64,000 nt of DNA from Massilia sp. PDC64 (GTDB taxonomy: Bacteria; Pseudomonadota; Gammaproteobacteria; Burkholderiales; Burkholderiaceae_D): contig NZ_FMZS01000002.1 in assembly GCF_900101265.1 (NCBI RefSeq), positions 186,001 to 250,000 on the forward strand. Reading direction: 5' to 3'. Numbering within the stretch: the stretch's first letter is position 1; each line of letters opens with the position of its first letter. This document shows positions 56,539-64,000 of the stretch, piece by piece. The position numbers were made by a program, and so were the translations under genes. Below the pieces are notes generated by a model, which was not told where the DNA came from, did not search any database, and worked only from the letters and a program-made list of their open reading frames with translations.

Positions 56539-58054
56539 GGTCCACCTGCGCCGGCGCGGCAGACGCCTTCGGCGGGCGGATCAGCAGCAGCATCGGGATC
56601 ACGGCCACGGTCAGCAGCATCATCAGCCAGTAGTCGTCGACGTAGGCGATCATCGACGCCTGGCGCGTGATCTCGTTGTTGATGAGGGCAGGGCCGGCCT
56701 GCGTGGCCATGTCGTAGAGGCTCGTCGGATCGCGCACGGCGGGATTCGCAAGGGTCACCTGCGTGGCCAGCGAGGCGTGCGCGATCTGCGTGTTGCGCAC
56801 GAGGAGGGCCTGCACGAGGGCGATGCCGATCGACGAGCCGATGTTGCGCACGAGGCTGTACAACGCCGTGCCTTCCGCGCGCATCTGCGGGGAGAGCGTC
56901 GCGAACGTGGCGGCCGACAGCGGCACGAACACGAGGCCCAGGCCCACGCCCTGGATCACGCCGGGCCACACGATGTCGGACTGCGACAGCACGAGCGTGT
57001 AATGCGTCATCTGCCACAGCGAGAACGCGGTGATCGCGAAGCCGACGCCGAGCAATAACCGGAAATCGACCTTGCCCGTGAGGCGCCCGACGATCATCAT
57101 CGCGACCATCGTGCCGAGGCCCGACGGCGCCGTGACGAGACCCGCGAGCTTGGCCGGATAGCCCATCAGGCCCTGCAGCATCGTCGGCATCAGCGCGCGC
57201 GTTGCGAACAGCACCATGCCGACGATGAAGATCAGCAGCAGGCCCGTGACGTAGTTGGCGTTCTTCAGCAGACGGAAATCGACGAAGGACTGGCCGGCGG
57301 GACGCGTCAGGGTGTGGCCGATGAAATAGGAAAACGCGAGCGTCGTCAGGATCAGTTCGACCCACGTCTCCGTCGACGCGAACCAGTCGTTCTGCTCGCC
57401 GCGGTCCAGCAGCATCTGCAGCGCGCCGATGGCGATGGAGAGCGTCAGGAAGCCGAACATGTCGAAGCGGATGCGGCGCGCCGGATCCGTATGGTGGATG
57501 TAGCGCCAGATACCCCAGAAGGCCAACGCGCCGATCGGCACGTTGATGAAGAACACCCAGCGCCAGCTGTAGCTGTCCGTCAGCCACCCGCCCAGCGTCG
57601 GTCCGAGGATCGGCCCGATCATCACGCCCATGCCCCACACGGCCATCGCGGACCCGTGCTTTTCGCGCGGGTTGATGTCGAGGAGGACGGACTGCGACAA
57701 CGGCACGAGCGCCGCGCCGAAGACGCCTTGCAGCATGCGCGCGATGACGATCTCCGTCAGCGTCGCCGAGATCCCGCACAGCACGGAGGCGAGCGTAAAA
57801 CCGGCGACGGAGACGAGGAACACGTTCTTCAGGCCGAAGCGGTCGACGAGCCAGCCGTTCAGAGGGGTCGCGATGGCGGCCGCCACGATGAATGACGTCA
57901 GCACCCACGTGATCTGGTCCTGCGACGCCGACAGCGATCCCTGCATGTGCGGCAGCGCCACGTTGGCGATGGTGCCGTCCAGCGCCTGGATGATCGTCGC
58001 CAGCATGATCGAGATCGTGATCATGGTGCGGTTGATGGGGGCCGCTGTCGTCAC
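56522..58054 (-). CDS. EmrB/QacA-type MFS drug exporter (DHA2)
   Basis: 510 residues, 14 membrane segments. MLATIIQALDGTIANVALPHMQGSLSASQDQITWVLTSFIVAAAIATPLNGWLVDRFGLKNVFL holds the DHA2 family signature in TM1 and the loop 2-3 motif, and GPILGPTLGGWLTDSYSWRWVFFINVPIGAL is motif C. It is the inner-membrane pump of the tripartite system, proton-driven by family. Its start overlaps the MarR stop (58051-58054), so it is translationally coupled to its regulator. Confidence 0.95.
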   Translation of the reverse strand: MTTAAPINRTMITISIMLATIIQALDGTIANVALPHMQGSLSASQDQITWVLTSFIVAAAIATPLNGWLVDRFGLKNVFLVSVAGFTLASVLCGISATLTEIVIARMLQGVFGAALVPLSQSVLLDINPREKHGSAMAVWGMGVMIGPILGPTLGGWLTDSYSWRWVFFINVPIGALAFWGIWRYIHHTDPARRIRFDMFGFLTLSIAIGALQMLLDRGEQNDWFASTETWVELILTTLAFSYFIGHTLTRPAGQSFVDFRLLKNANYVTGLLLIFIVGMVLFATRALMPTMLQGLMGYPAKLAGLVTAPSGLGTMVAMMIVGRLTGKVDFRLLLGVGFAITAFSLWQMTHYTLVLSQSDIVWPGVIQGVGLGLVFVPLSAATFATLSPQMRAEGTALYSLVRNIGSSIGIALVQALLVRNTQIAHASLATQVTLANPAVRDPTSLYDMATQAGPALINNEITRQASMIAYVDDYWLMMLLTVAVIPMLLLIRPPKASAAPAQVDHAALE

Positions 58055-58500
58055 AGGCCGTCCTCGAGGCGCTTCCTGAGGGTCTCCAGCAGGTCGGTCG
58101 CGGCGGCCAGTGCCTGCGGATCGAGGCCGGCCAGCAGGTCGGCGCGGAACGGTTGCGCCTCCGCGAGCACTTCGGCGTAGACGGTCTTGCCGGTGTTCGT
58201 CAGCTGCACGAGTTTCACGCGCCGGTCAAGGGGCGAGGGGGCGCGCACGACGAAGCCGTCGCGCTCCAGGCGGTCCAGCATCGACACCATCGACGGGCCC
58301 TCGACGCCGACCAGGTCGGCCAGCGCCCGCTGCGACATCGGCTCGCCGGACTTGGCGATCATCGCGATCGTCATCCAGCCGGACTGGCCGATGCCCAGGT
58401 GCTTGAGGCGCTTGTCCAGCGCGAGCCGCCACAGGCGCGAGCTCGTGTGCAGGGCGGCCGAGAAGCGCTCTTCCAGCGGTACGGGTAGGCTGCTCATCAT
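58051..58500 (-). CDS. MarR-family repressor of the efflux operon
   Basis: 149 residues; ATG at 58500 or 58497. Winged helix: LGIGQSGWMTIAMIAKSGEPMSQRALADLVGVEGPSMVSMLDRLERDGFVVRAPSPLDRRVKLVQLTNTGK, with the DxRxxxxxLT wing typical of MarR. No Shine-Dalgarno sequence is obvious upstream, so translation may be weak. A 14-bp palindrome lies 14 bases upstream of the start (58514-58527), so autorepression of the four-gene operon is likely. Inducers of such MarR proteins are usually small phenolics or drugs. Confidence 0.93.
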   Translation of the reverse strand: MMSSLPVPLEERFSAALHTSSRLWRLALDKRLKHLGIGQSGWMTIAMIAKSGEPMSQRALADLVGVEGPSMVSMLDRLERDGFVVRAPSPLDRRVKLVQLTNTGKTVYAEVLAEAQPFRADLLAGLDPQALAAATDLLETLRKRLEDGL

Positions 58501-58513
58501 TAGGCATGAAATA

Positions 58514-58527
58514 GATAGGAACCTATC
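58514..58527. promoter_or_regulatory. MarR operator palindrome
   Basis: GATAGGAACCTATC, a palindrome with perfect 6-bp arms GATAGG and CCTATC around AA, lies immediately before the MarR start. The flanks ATA and GAT extend the AT-rich symmetry. Position and size fit a MarR-family autoregulatory site. Confidence 0.65.
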
Positions 58528-58571
58528 GATTTTACGCCGAGCAACCGAACTGCGCAAGTGACGACGTCGTT

Positions 58572-59612
58572 TTACTGGCCGGTGTCCTTGCGCGCGGCGT
58601 CTTCGCGGTGCATGCGCTCGCGCACGCCGCCGTCGACGCCAGTGCCGGACTGCATCGGCTCGAACAGCGTGCCGTGCGTGGGCGGTTGCGTGGCCGGGGC
58701 GTGTTCCATCTGCGACGTGTGGGCGACGTTGGCCGAGATGCGCTCCGTGAGGTCGGGCGCGATGTGGTGCGACCAGACCGCGCCGCGCGCCTTCCAGCCC
58801 GTCGGCACTTCCTCGCCGGGGTGCAGCGACGCGTAGACGATGTAGTCGGCCACCTTTTGCGTGTCGTCCATCGCGGGCATACGCGCCGTGCGGCCCGTGT
58901 AGTTGGCGGCGTGGTCGAAGAAGGGGGTGTCCGTCGCCCATGGCATCACGGTCGCGACTTCGATGGGGCCGCGCAGGCCCGCCAGCCGCAGTTCCTCGTT
59001 CAGCGCGCGGCCCAGCGCGAGGATCGCGGCCTTCGTCGCGGAGTACGAGGCGTGATAGGCCATCGGGACCTCGCTCTCGACCGAGCCGAGGTTGATCAGG
59101 ACACCGCGTCCCTGCTTGCGGAACTGCTGCAGGGCCACGTGGCTGCCGTAGATGACGCCCTTCAGGTTGACGTCGACGACGCGCGCATGGTCCTCGACGG
59201 GAATGGCGTCGAACGGCCCGATCGCGCCGACGCCCGCATTGTTGATCCACACGTCGATGCGGCCGAAGCGCTGGATGGCGCTGTCCGCGAGGCGGCGCAT
59301 GGCCTGCGGGTCCGATACGTCGGTCGGGACTACGAGGGCCGTGCCGCCGGCCGCCTGCGCCTGGCGCGCGACGTCGTTCAGGACGTCCGCGCGGCGCGCC
59401 GCCAGCACGACGTTCGCGCGCAGCGCGGCCAGTTCGAGCGCGGTGCCGCGCCCGATGCCGCTGGATGCGCCCGTGATCACATAGGTCTTGCCGGCGATGC
59501 TCTGGCGTTCGTCCTGGGACAGGGAGGCGCAGCCGCCCAGTAGGGTGGCCAGAAGGGCGGCCAGCAAAAGCGGGCAGGACAGCGCGAGGCGCCGGACGAG
59601 GTAGCGGGACAT
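58572..59612 (-). CDS. SDR oxidoreductase with a lipoprotein signal peptide
   Basis: 346 residues starting MSRYLVRRLAL, with TGGAG upstream. Residues 9-28 form a hydrophobic signal ending in the lipobox LATLLGGC (Cys28), followed by ASLSQ. The classical SDR core begins at GKTYVITGASSGIGRGTALELAAL; NNAG, LINLGSVESEVPMAYHASYSATKAA (Ser-Tyr-Lys) are intact. The tail after residue 290 is hydrophilic. A lipid-anchored, exported SDR is odd because NAD(P) is cytosolic; the hydrophobic N-terminus might instead be a simple anchor. Substrate unknown. Monocistronic. Confidence 0.88.
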   Translation of the reverse strand: MSRYLVRRLALSCPLLLAALLATLLGGCASLSQDERQSIAGKTYVITGASSGIGRGTALELAALRANVVLAARRADVLNDVARQAQAAGGTALVVPTDVSDPQAMRRLADSAIQRFGRIDVWINNAGVGAIGPFDAIPVEDHARVVDVNLKGVIYGSHVALQQFRKQGRGVLINLGSVESEVPMAYHASYSATKAAILALGRALNEELRLAGLRGPIEVATVMPWATDTPFFDHAANYTGRTARMPAMDDTQKVADYIVYASLHPGEEVPTGWKARGAVWSHHIAPDLTERISANVAHTSQMEHAPATQPPTHGTLFEPMQSGTGVDGGVRERMHREDAARKDTGQ

Positions 59613-59706
59613 TGGCGGCTCCAGTGGATTCACGGGTAGGCCGGCCATGCTATCCGGGGCGCGCGCCGGACCGCCGTTCGATACGTTCCGGAACAACCGG
59701 TGTCCG

Positions 59707-60756
59707 TCACACGGGCGAGTCGGCCTTTTCCAGCGTGAACACGGCGTGCACGTCGCCCGCGACGATGCCGCGCGCATTCCTGATGGGCGGCGCGCGGTAT
59801 TGTTCGAGATGCCTGCGGCGCGTGTCGTCCAGCAGGCCCAGTTGATCGAGCACGGCAAACGTCGCCGGGTGCAGCGCGCGCACGGCGCCGTCCGCGACCT
59901 TGATCGCGATGCCGATGCCGGCCGAGCGGATGCCGATGGCCTGCACGGCGTCCGCGCCGATCTTCGCGACCCAGTCGCCGCCGCCGGCCTGCATCCACGC
60001 GAGGTCCGTGCGCGAGTCGCCTGACACCATGTCCGGGTGCGTCGTCATCGCATCGAACAGGTCGCCCAGCGCGGCGCCGAGGCGGGCGTCCGCGCTGCCC
60101 TGCGCGAGGCGCGCGTACAGGTGCGCCAGGCGCGCCAGCGGCATCGCGTAATTCGGCGCGGAGCAGCCGTCGATGCCCATCGGGAGCGTGTCTTCCGTCA
60201 TCTGCACGCAGTCGGCGAGCGTGGCGCGGATCGCGCGCTGCAACGGGTGCGCGGGATCGACATAGCCCTCGATCGGCGCGCCGTGCAGGCGGCACCAGGC
60301 GAGGAAGCCGCTGTGCTTGCCCGAGCAGTTATGGTGGACCGTGCGCCAGCGCCGTTCGGCCGGCACGGGCAGGCCGACGGCGTCGTAGTACAGCGGCGCC
60401 GCGCAGCCGCAGGCGAGGTGGCTTTCGTCCAGGCCGATCTTGTCGAGGATGGACGTCACGCCCACGAGGTGTTTTTCTTCGCCCGAGTGGCTGGCGCACA
60501 GCAGGGCCAGCTCGGCGCGGGACAGGCCGAAGCGCGCCGGGCCGTCGTCGAGCACGAAGGGCAGGGCCTGGAACGGCTTCAGGGCGGAACGCGTGAAGGT
60601 CATGAAGTCGGGATCGCCCGCCGACCACAGCAGGCGGCCGGCCACGTCGACGACGGCGATCGAACCGTAGTGGATGTTCTCGACCGCATAGCCGCCGGCA
60701 AGCTCGCCGTCGGGCGGATAGCCACGCGTGGTGGCGACCAAAGGCACTGGATGCAT
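59707..60756 (-). CDS. Asparaginase (rhizobial type II family)
   Basis: 349 residues starting MHPVPLVATTRG, with AAGGAGCG upstream. The family (PF06089-type, unlike E. coli AnsA/B) is recognisable from ENIHYGSIAVVDVAGRLLWSAGDP, FTRSALKPFQALPFV, CASHSGEEKHL, HNCSGKHSGFLAWC (catalytic Ser-Lys region), GIDGCSAPNYAMPL and MVSGDSRTDL. It hydrolyses L-asparagine to aspartate and ammonia in the cytosol. It is encoded alone, with the SDR gene 94 bases downstream on the same strand. Confidence 0.92.
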   Translation of the reverse strand: MHPVPLVATTRGYPPDGELAGGYAVENIHYGSIAVVDVAGRLLWSAGDPDFMTFTRSALKPFQALPFVLDDGPARFGLSRAELALLCASHSGEEKHLVGVTSILDKIGLDESHLACGCAAPLYYDAVGLPVPAERRWRTVHHNCSGKHSGFLAWCRLHGAPIEGYVDPAHPLQRAIRATLADCVQMTEDTLPMGIDGCSAPNYAMPLARLAHLYARLAQGSADARLGAALGDLFDAMTTHPDMVSGDSRTDLAWMQAGGGDWVAKIGADAVQAIGIRSAGIGIAIKVADGAVRALHPATFAVLDQLGLLDDTRRRHLEQYRAPPIRNARGIVAGDVHAVFTLEKADSPV

Positions 60757-61077
60757 CGGTTCGCTCCTTCGTCTGGATGGGCTGTTCGAAGCCGACACTG
60801 TAACGGATTCCGGCCACGCAGCGCGCCCGGAAGCATGTCAAAAACTATATGCATCCGCAGCATTTCGGTCCGGTTTTTCGACAGTTCATCCCTCGTTTTC
60901 GACGGTTCGGCGGCTCCCCGATGACGCTTCACGCTGCCTTTCCTACACTGTCATCACTCGCCGCACATTAACAACGCGGCGATATGAAAAACGGTGGACC
61001 GACCGAGCATCTGACGATTCTTTTGAAATCTTGCTCTTGGTCCGTTCTATATATCGGAAATTAATATCGGAGCAATC
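60757..61077. other. Intergenic region between asparaginase and small secreted protein
   Basis: 321 bases between divergent genes. It is less GC-rich than the flanks and contains no convincing gene. TTGAAA (61023-61028) and TATATA (61048-61053) resemble a promoter for the gene at 61078 but with a long 19-base spacer. I see no clear operator, repeat or RNA structure. Confidence 0.5.
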
Positions 61078-61443
61078 ATGCGTATCGTACAAGCCCTGGC
61101 CTTCGCCGCAGCCGCAACCCTGTCCCTGAACGCCTTCGCCGACCCGTCCGTCGCCCCGGCCTCCGCCACCGCCAGCGCCGTCATCGATGCGTCGACGCAC
61201 AGCGCCTACCGCCTGACCCAGGACGAAGCGGAACACATGCGCGGTACGTTCCGCCTCACCGACGGCCGCACGATCACGGTGACGAACCGGATGAACAAGC
61301 TGTTCGTCGACCTGGACGGCAAGCGCGAGGAACTGGTGCCGGTCGCTCCGAAGAAATTTGTCACGCGCGACACGGGTGCCCGCATCGCCTTCAACCAGGT
61401 GCCGTTTGCCGACGAGGTCGTCGTCGACCAGGCCGTGCGCTGA
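61078..61443 (+). CDS. Small secreted protein of unknown function
   Basis: 121 residues. Signal peptide MRIVQALAFAAAATLSLNAFA, cleavage after AFA. The mature part has about 25 low-complexity Ala/Ser/Thr residues, then a compact beta-rich segment: HMRGTFRLTDGRTITVTNRMNKLFVDLDGKREELVPVAPKKFVTRDTGARIAF. That pattern recurs in small secreted Oxalobacteraceae proteins, but I know no function for it. AATCGGAGCA upstream gives a moderate ribosome site. It is followed by a hairpin at 61461-61490. Confidence 0.8.
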   Translation: MRIVQALAFAAAATLSLNAFADPSVAPASATASAVIDASTHSAYRLTQDEAEHMRGTFRLTDGRTITVTNRMNKLFVDLDGKREELVPVAPKKFVTRDTGARIAFNQVPFADEVVVDQAVR

Positions 61444-61460
61444 TGCGCGCGCAGAACACG

Positions 61461-61490
61461 GCCGGCCTGGCCGATGCGGACCGGGCCGGC
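61461..61490 (+). terminator. Candidate terminator between small secreted gene and pirin
   Basis: GCCGGCC (61461-61467) pairs with GGCCGGC (61484-61490) around a 16-base loop, followed by GTTTGT. The stem is strong, the T tract weak. It lies between converging genes. Confidence 0.45.
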
Positions 61491-61506
61491 GTTTGTCACC
61501 CGCGAT

Positions 61507-62361
61507 TCAGATCGGCGCGCCGAAGCGCCCGGCCTGGTAATCGATGATCGCCTGCTGGATTTCCTCGCGCGTGTTCATCACGAACGGCCCGTGCGCCACG
61601 ACGGGTTCGCGGATCGGAAAGGCGTGGCCCAGCAGCAGCACGCTGTCGTGGTCGGCCAGGATGTCCAGTTCGTCGCCCTCGACATCGAACTCGGCCAGGT
61701 GCATTGCGCTGACCGTTTCCGGCACGCCCTGGATCACGCCGCGCACGACGTACAGGAACACGTTGCGGTCGAGCAGTCCATCCACGTGCAGGCGCGCGCC
61801 CGCCTTCATCTCCACCGTGCACAGCGACACGTCCGTCAGCGATTCGATGGGTCCCGTCACGCCGCCATACGTGCCCGACACGAGGTGCACGCGCACGCCG
61901 TCGCCCTTGTCCACGACGGGTATCGCGTCGCGCTGCAGCCCGATGTAGCGGGGCGCCGTCATCTTCAGCGCGGGCGGCAGGTTGACCCACAACTGCAGGA
62001 TCTCGAGCGGACCGCCCCGTTCCATGAATTCGCGCGGCGACACCTCCGCATGCACGATGCCGCGGCCGGCCGTCATCCATTGCACGCCGCCGGGACCGAT
62101 GATGCTTTCATGGCCCGCGCTGTCGCGGTGCGCGAGCAGGCCGTCGAGGATGAACGTGACGGTCTCGAAGCCGCGGTGCGGATGCGGGCCGAACGGCAGG
62201 CCGCGGTTGTGCGGCGGATAGACCTGCGGGCCGTGATGGTTGAGGAACAGGAAGGGATCGACCTGGTCCAGATGCGGACCCGGTACGGGGCGTTGGGTGA
62301 TGAGGTCGCCGATGTCGTCGCGCAGCGCGGGGTGGACTCGCCGGATGATCTTGTGCGTCAT
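61507..62361 (-). CDS. Pirin-family bicupin
   Basis: 284 residues. The N-terminal cupin carries the conserved metal set GLPFGPHPHRGFETVTFILDG (two His), HRDSAGHESIIGPGGVQWMTAGRGIVHAEVSP (His and Glu). NRGLPFG and FLFLNHHGPQVYPPHN are pirin signatures. The C-terminal cupin lacks an obvious metal site, as usual. Bacterial pirins are Fe-dependent and several have quercetinase activity or regulate metabolic enzymes. Cytoplasmic and monocistronic. Confidence 0.94.
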   Translation of the reverse strand: MTHKIIRRVHPALRDDIGDLITQRPVPGPHLDQVDPFLFLNHHGPQVYPPHNRGLPFGPHPHRGFETVTFILDGLLAHRDSAGHESIIGPGGVQWMTAGRGIVHAEVSPREFMERGGPLEILQLWVNLPPALKMTAPRYIGLQRDAIPVVDKGDGVRVHLVSGTYGGVTGPIESLTDVSLCTVEMKAGARLHVDGLLDRNVFLYVVRGVIQGVPETVSAMHLAEFDVEGDELDILADHDSVLLLGHAFPIREPVVAHGPFVMNTREEIQQAIIDYQAGRFGAPI

Positions 62362-62482
62362 GGTTGTCTTCGTTCGAATGGTCTCCCGCTACGATAACCG
62401 ATTGCGACCGGAGGGGTCGCCAGCAATCTTTACGCAACCCTGCTATGCTCGTTTCCCCCTTTCAATTCTGGAGACGGAGACA

Positions 62483-64000
62483 ATGAATACGAAGACTTGC
62501 GCACGCAACCTGGCGATGGCCATCAGCCTGGCCTGGGCGGCAAGCGCAACGGGCGCACCCGCCCAGGCCGTGCCGGGCGATACGGCGATCAAGGCGGCCA
62601 AACATGCCGTCACCGCTTACCGCAACGACGTCGTCGAGACGCTCGCCAAACTGGTCAGCTACAACACGGTGGCCGACAAGGACATCCCGTGCGACCGCAA
62701 TCCGCGCCACCAGGCGTTCAAGGATTACCTGAAACAGGAAGCGGGCCGCCTGGGCCTGGACTTCGCGGACTACGGCTGCGTGGCCGTCGTCGGCCTGGGC
62801 AAGGGCGATGAGCGCGTGGGCCTCGTCGCGCACGGCGACGTGCAGCCTGTCGACGCGAGCAAGTGGAAGAAGTCGCCGTTCGAACTGGATCGCACGAGCG
62901 AGCCGGGCCGCCTGCTGGCGCGCGGCGCCGAGGACGACAAGGGCCCCATCGCCACCGCGCTGTACGCGATGAAGTCGCTGAAGGACCTGCAGGTGCCGCT
63001 GTCGAAACGTATCGAACTGTACGTCTACATGGCCGAGGAATCGGACTGGGGACCGCTGGAAGAATTCATCAAGACGCACACGCTGCCGCAGATGAACATC
63101 ACGCTCGATGCGGAGTATCCGGCCGTGACGGCGGAGAAGGGCTACGGCACGCTGGCCGTGACGATGCCTGCGACCACGGCCGCGCCGCCGGCGGGCGCGC
63201 CGTTCGTCAAGGCCTTCAAGGGCGGCTTCTTCGGCAGCCAGATTCCGGAAGATGCACAGGCTACGATCGCCAACGCGACGCCGGCCCTCGAAGCGCAGAT
63301 CCGCGCGCGCGCCGGCAAGCAGACCGGCATGCGCTACCAGTACGAGTGGAAGGACAAGGACTTGCTCGTCGTCGCGAAGGGCTTGTCGGCGCACTCGTCG
63401 AAACCGGAAGACGGCGTCAACGCCATCAGCATGCTGGCCGACGCGCTGGCCGTGCAGGCGTGGCCGGACACGACTGCAGGCGCGCTCGTGAACTTCCTCA
63501 ACGAGATGGTGGGCACCGGCTACTACGGCGAGAAATTCGGCAGCATCGCCTACCGCGACGCCTTCATGGGCCCGATGACGTTCGCACCCACCGTGATCCG
63601 CCAGCAGGACGGCGGTGCCATCGAACTCGCGATTAACATCAGGAGGCCGCAGGGCAAGACGACGGAGCAGCTGACCAACGAGATCAATGCCGCGCTCGCG
63701 CAGTGGCAGGGCGCGCACGTGCAGCTGGCGAACGTGAAAACGCAGATCGGCGACCCGTGGGTGCAGAAGGATGCGCCGCAGCTGCCGGTGCTGATGAAGA
63801 CGTTCGCGTACTTCACGGGCATCAAGGATCCGAAGCCGCTCGCCATCGGCGGCGGCACGAATTCGCGCCTGTTCCCGCATGCCGTCAGCTTCGGTCCGGC
63901 GATGCCGCACACGGTCTACACGGGCCATTCCGAGCATGAGTTCATCACGACGAAGCAGCTCCTGCTGAACCTGCAGATGTACACGGCCGTGCTCGCCGAG
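62483..64000 (+). CDS. Secreted M20 dipeptidase (PepV-like), 3' end missing
   Basis: 506 codons from ATG 62483 to the window edge with no stop. A signal peptide (LAMAISLAWAASATGAPAQA) shows export. The M20 zinc-binding residues are visible: His and Asp in VGLVAHGDVQPVDASKW, GRLLARGAEDDKGP (bridging Asp), MAEESDWGPLEEF (catalytic Glu pair), LDAEYPAVTAEKGYG (Asp), and a late His in MPHTVYTGHSEHEF. KGLSAHSSKPEDGVNA holds the dimerisation-domain His. Family members split dipeptides with unblocked N-termini. The last metal ligand is present, so only a short C-terminal piece is lacking. Confidence 0.9.
   Translation, partial: MNTKTCARNLAMAISLAWAASATGAPAQAVPGDTAIKAAKHAVTAYRNDVVETLAKLVSYNTVADKDIPCDRNPRHQAFKDYLKQEAGRLGLDFADYGCVAVVGLGKGDERVGLVAHGDVQPVDASKWKKSPFELDRTSEPGRLLARGAEDDKGPIATALYAMKSLKDLQVPLSKRIELYVYMAEESDWGPLEEFIKTHTLPQMNITLDAEYPAVTAEKGYGTLAVTMPATTAAPPAGAPFVKAFKGGFFGSQIPEDAQATIANATPALEAQIRARAGKQTGMRYQYEWKDKDLLVVAKGLSAHSSKPEDGVNAISMLADALAVQAWPDTTAGALVNFLNEMVGTGYYGEKFGSIAYRDAFMGPMTFAPTVIRQQDGGAIELAINIRRPQGKTTEQLTNEINAALAQWQGAHVQLANVKTQIGDPWVQKDAPQLPVLMKTFAYFTGIKDPKPLAIGGGTNSRLFPHAVSFGPAMPHTVYTGHSEHEFITTKQLLLNLQMYTAVLAE

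Noticed and set aside
59535..59550. Third copy of the GTAGGGTGGACGG repeat
   Set aside because: Only AGTAGGGTGGCC matches, inside the coding sequence of the SDR signal region and without an inverted arm.
1..64000. tRNA, rRNA, CRISPR arrays, insertion sequences, prophage or integrase genes
   Set aside because: None could be found by reading both strands. Repeats present are short palindromic units without a transposase.

Overview
The window looks like chromosomal DNA from a high-GC betaproteobacterium of the Oxalobacteraceae, most likely Massilia or a close relative. This is inferred from codon use, the abundance of TonB-dependent receptors and secreted glycosidases, the Oxalobacteraceae-like small OmpA-type barrels, and the short palindromic repeats in intergenic gaps. 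I see no rRNA, tRNA, CRISPR array, phage or insertion sequence. Coding density is high, and no gene has obvious foreign composition.

Layout. 1-9.2 kb: the end of a small outer-membrane barrel, an unknown gene coupled to a secreted GH43 enzyme, a LysR regulator divergent from an NmrA/AtaL-like pair, a TonB-dependent receptor, a prohibitin-like protein and a second barrel paralogous to the first. 9.2-11.5 kb: an ArsR regulator/SRPBCC pair with two clear operators, then an MFS exporter with a long structured leader. 11.6-19.6 kb: a disaccharide phosphorolysis locus (TonB receptor divergent from a LacI regulator, GH65 phosphorylase, beta-phosphoglucomutase, MFS sugar porter). 19.6-22.6 kb: a PAS/LOV-like GGDEF-EAL protein and a uracil-DNA-glycosylase-like protein.

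22.7-49 kb is the centre of the window: a large arabinan/L-arabinose utilisation locus. It has a TonB receptor, a GPH-type symporter, a cytoplasmic GH43 exo-arabinofuranosidase and an aldose epimerase. The non-phosphorylative L-arabinose pathway follows: lactonase, IlvD/Edd-type arabinonate dehydratase, FAH-type AraD1/GguC protein, alpha-ketoglutarate semialdehyde dehydrogenase, and an SDR that could be the sugar 1-dehydrogenase. Secreted GH51, GH43 and GH127 enzymes, a YtfQRT/YjfF-type ABC importer, another secreted GH43 and a GbpR/GguR-like LysR regulator complete it. Together these would cut arabinan outside the cell or in the periplasm, import oligosaccharides or arabinose, and oxidise arabinose to alpha-ketoglutarate. 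Three promoters in this region share a sequence element at fixed spacing, and a copy of its upstream half lies at the start of the LysR gene, so a common regulon is likely. An rsgA gene and a small lipoprotein gene interrupt the locus on the other strand.

49-64 kb is mixed: a chemoreceptor, an FAH hydrolase overlapping a D-2-hydroxyacid dehydrogenase, a protealysin-like M4 protease with an emfourin-like inhibitor gene, a MarR-controlled tripartite drug efflux operon, an SDR with a lipoprotein signal, an asparaginase, a small secreted unknown, a pirin, and an M20 dipeptidase cut by the window end.

The most interesting observations are the shared promoter element of the arabinose locus, the LOV-like domain that has lost its photoactive cysteine, and the hairpin repeat that supplies stop codons to two converging genes.
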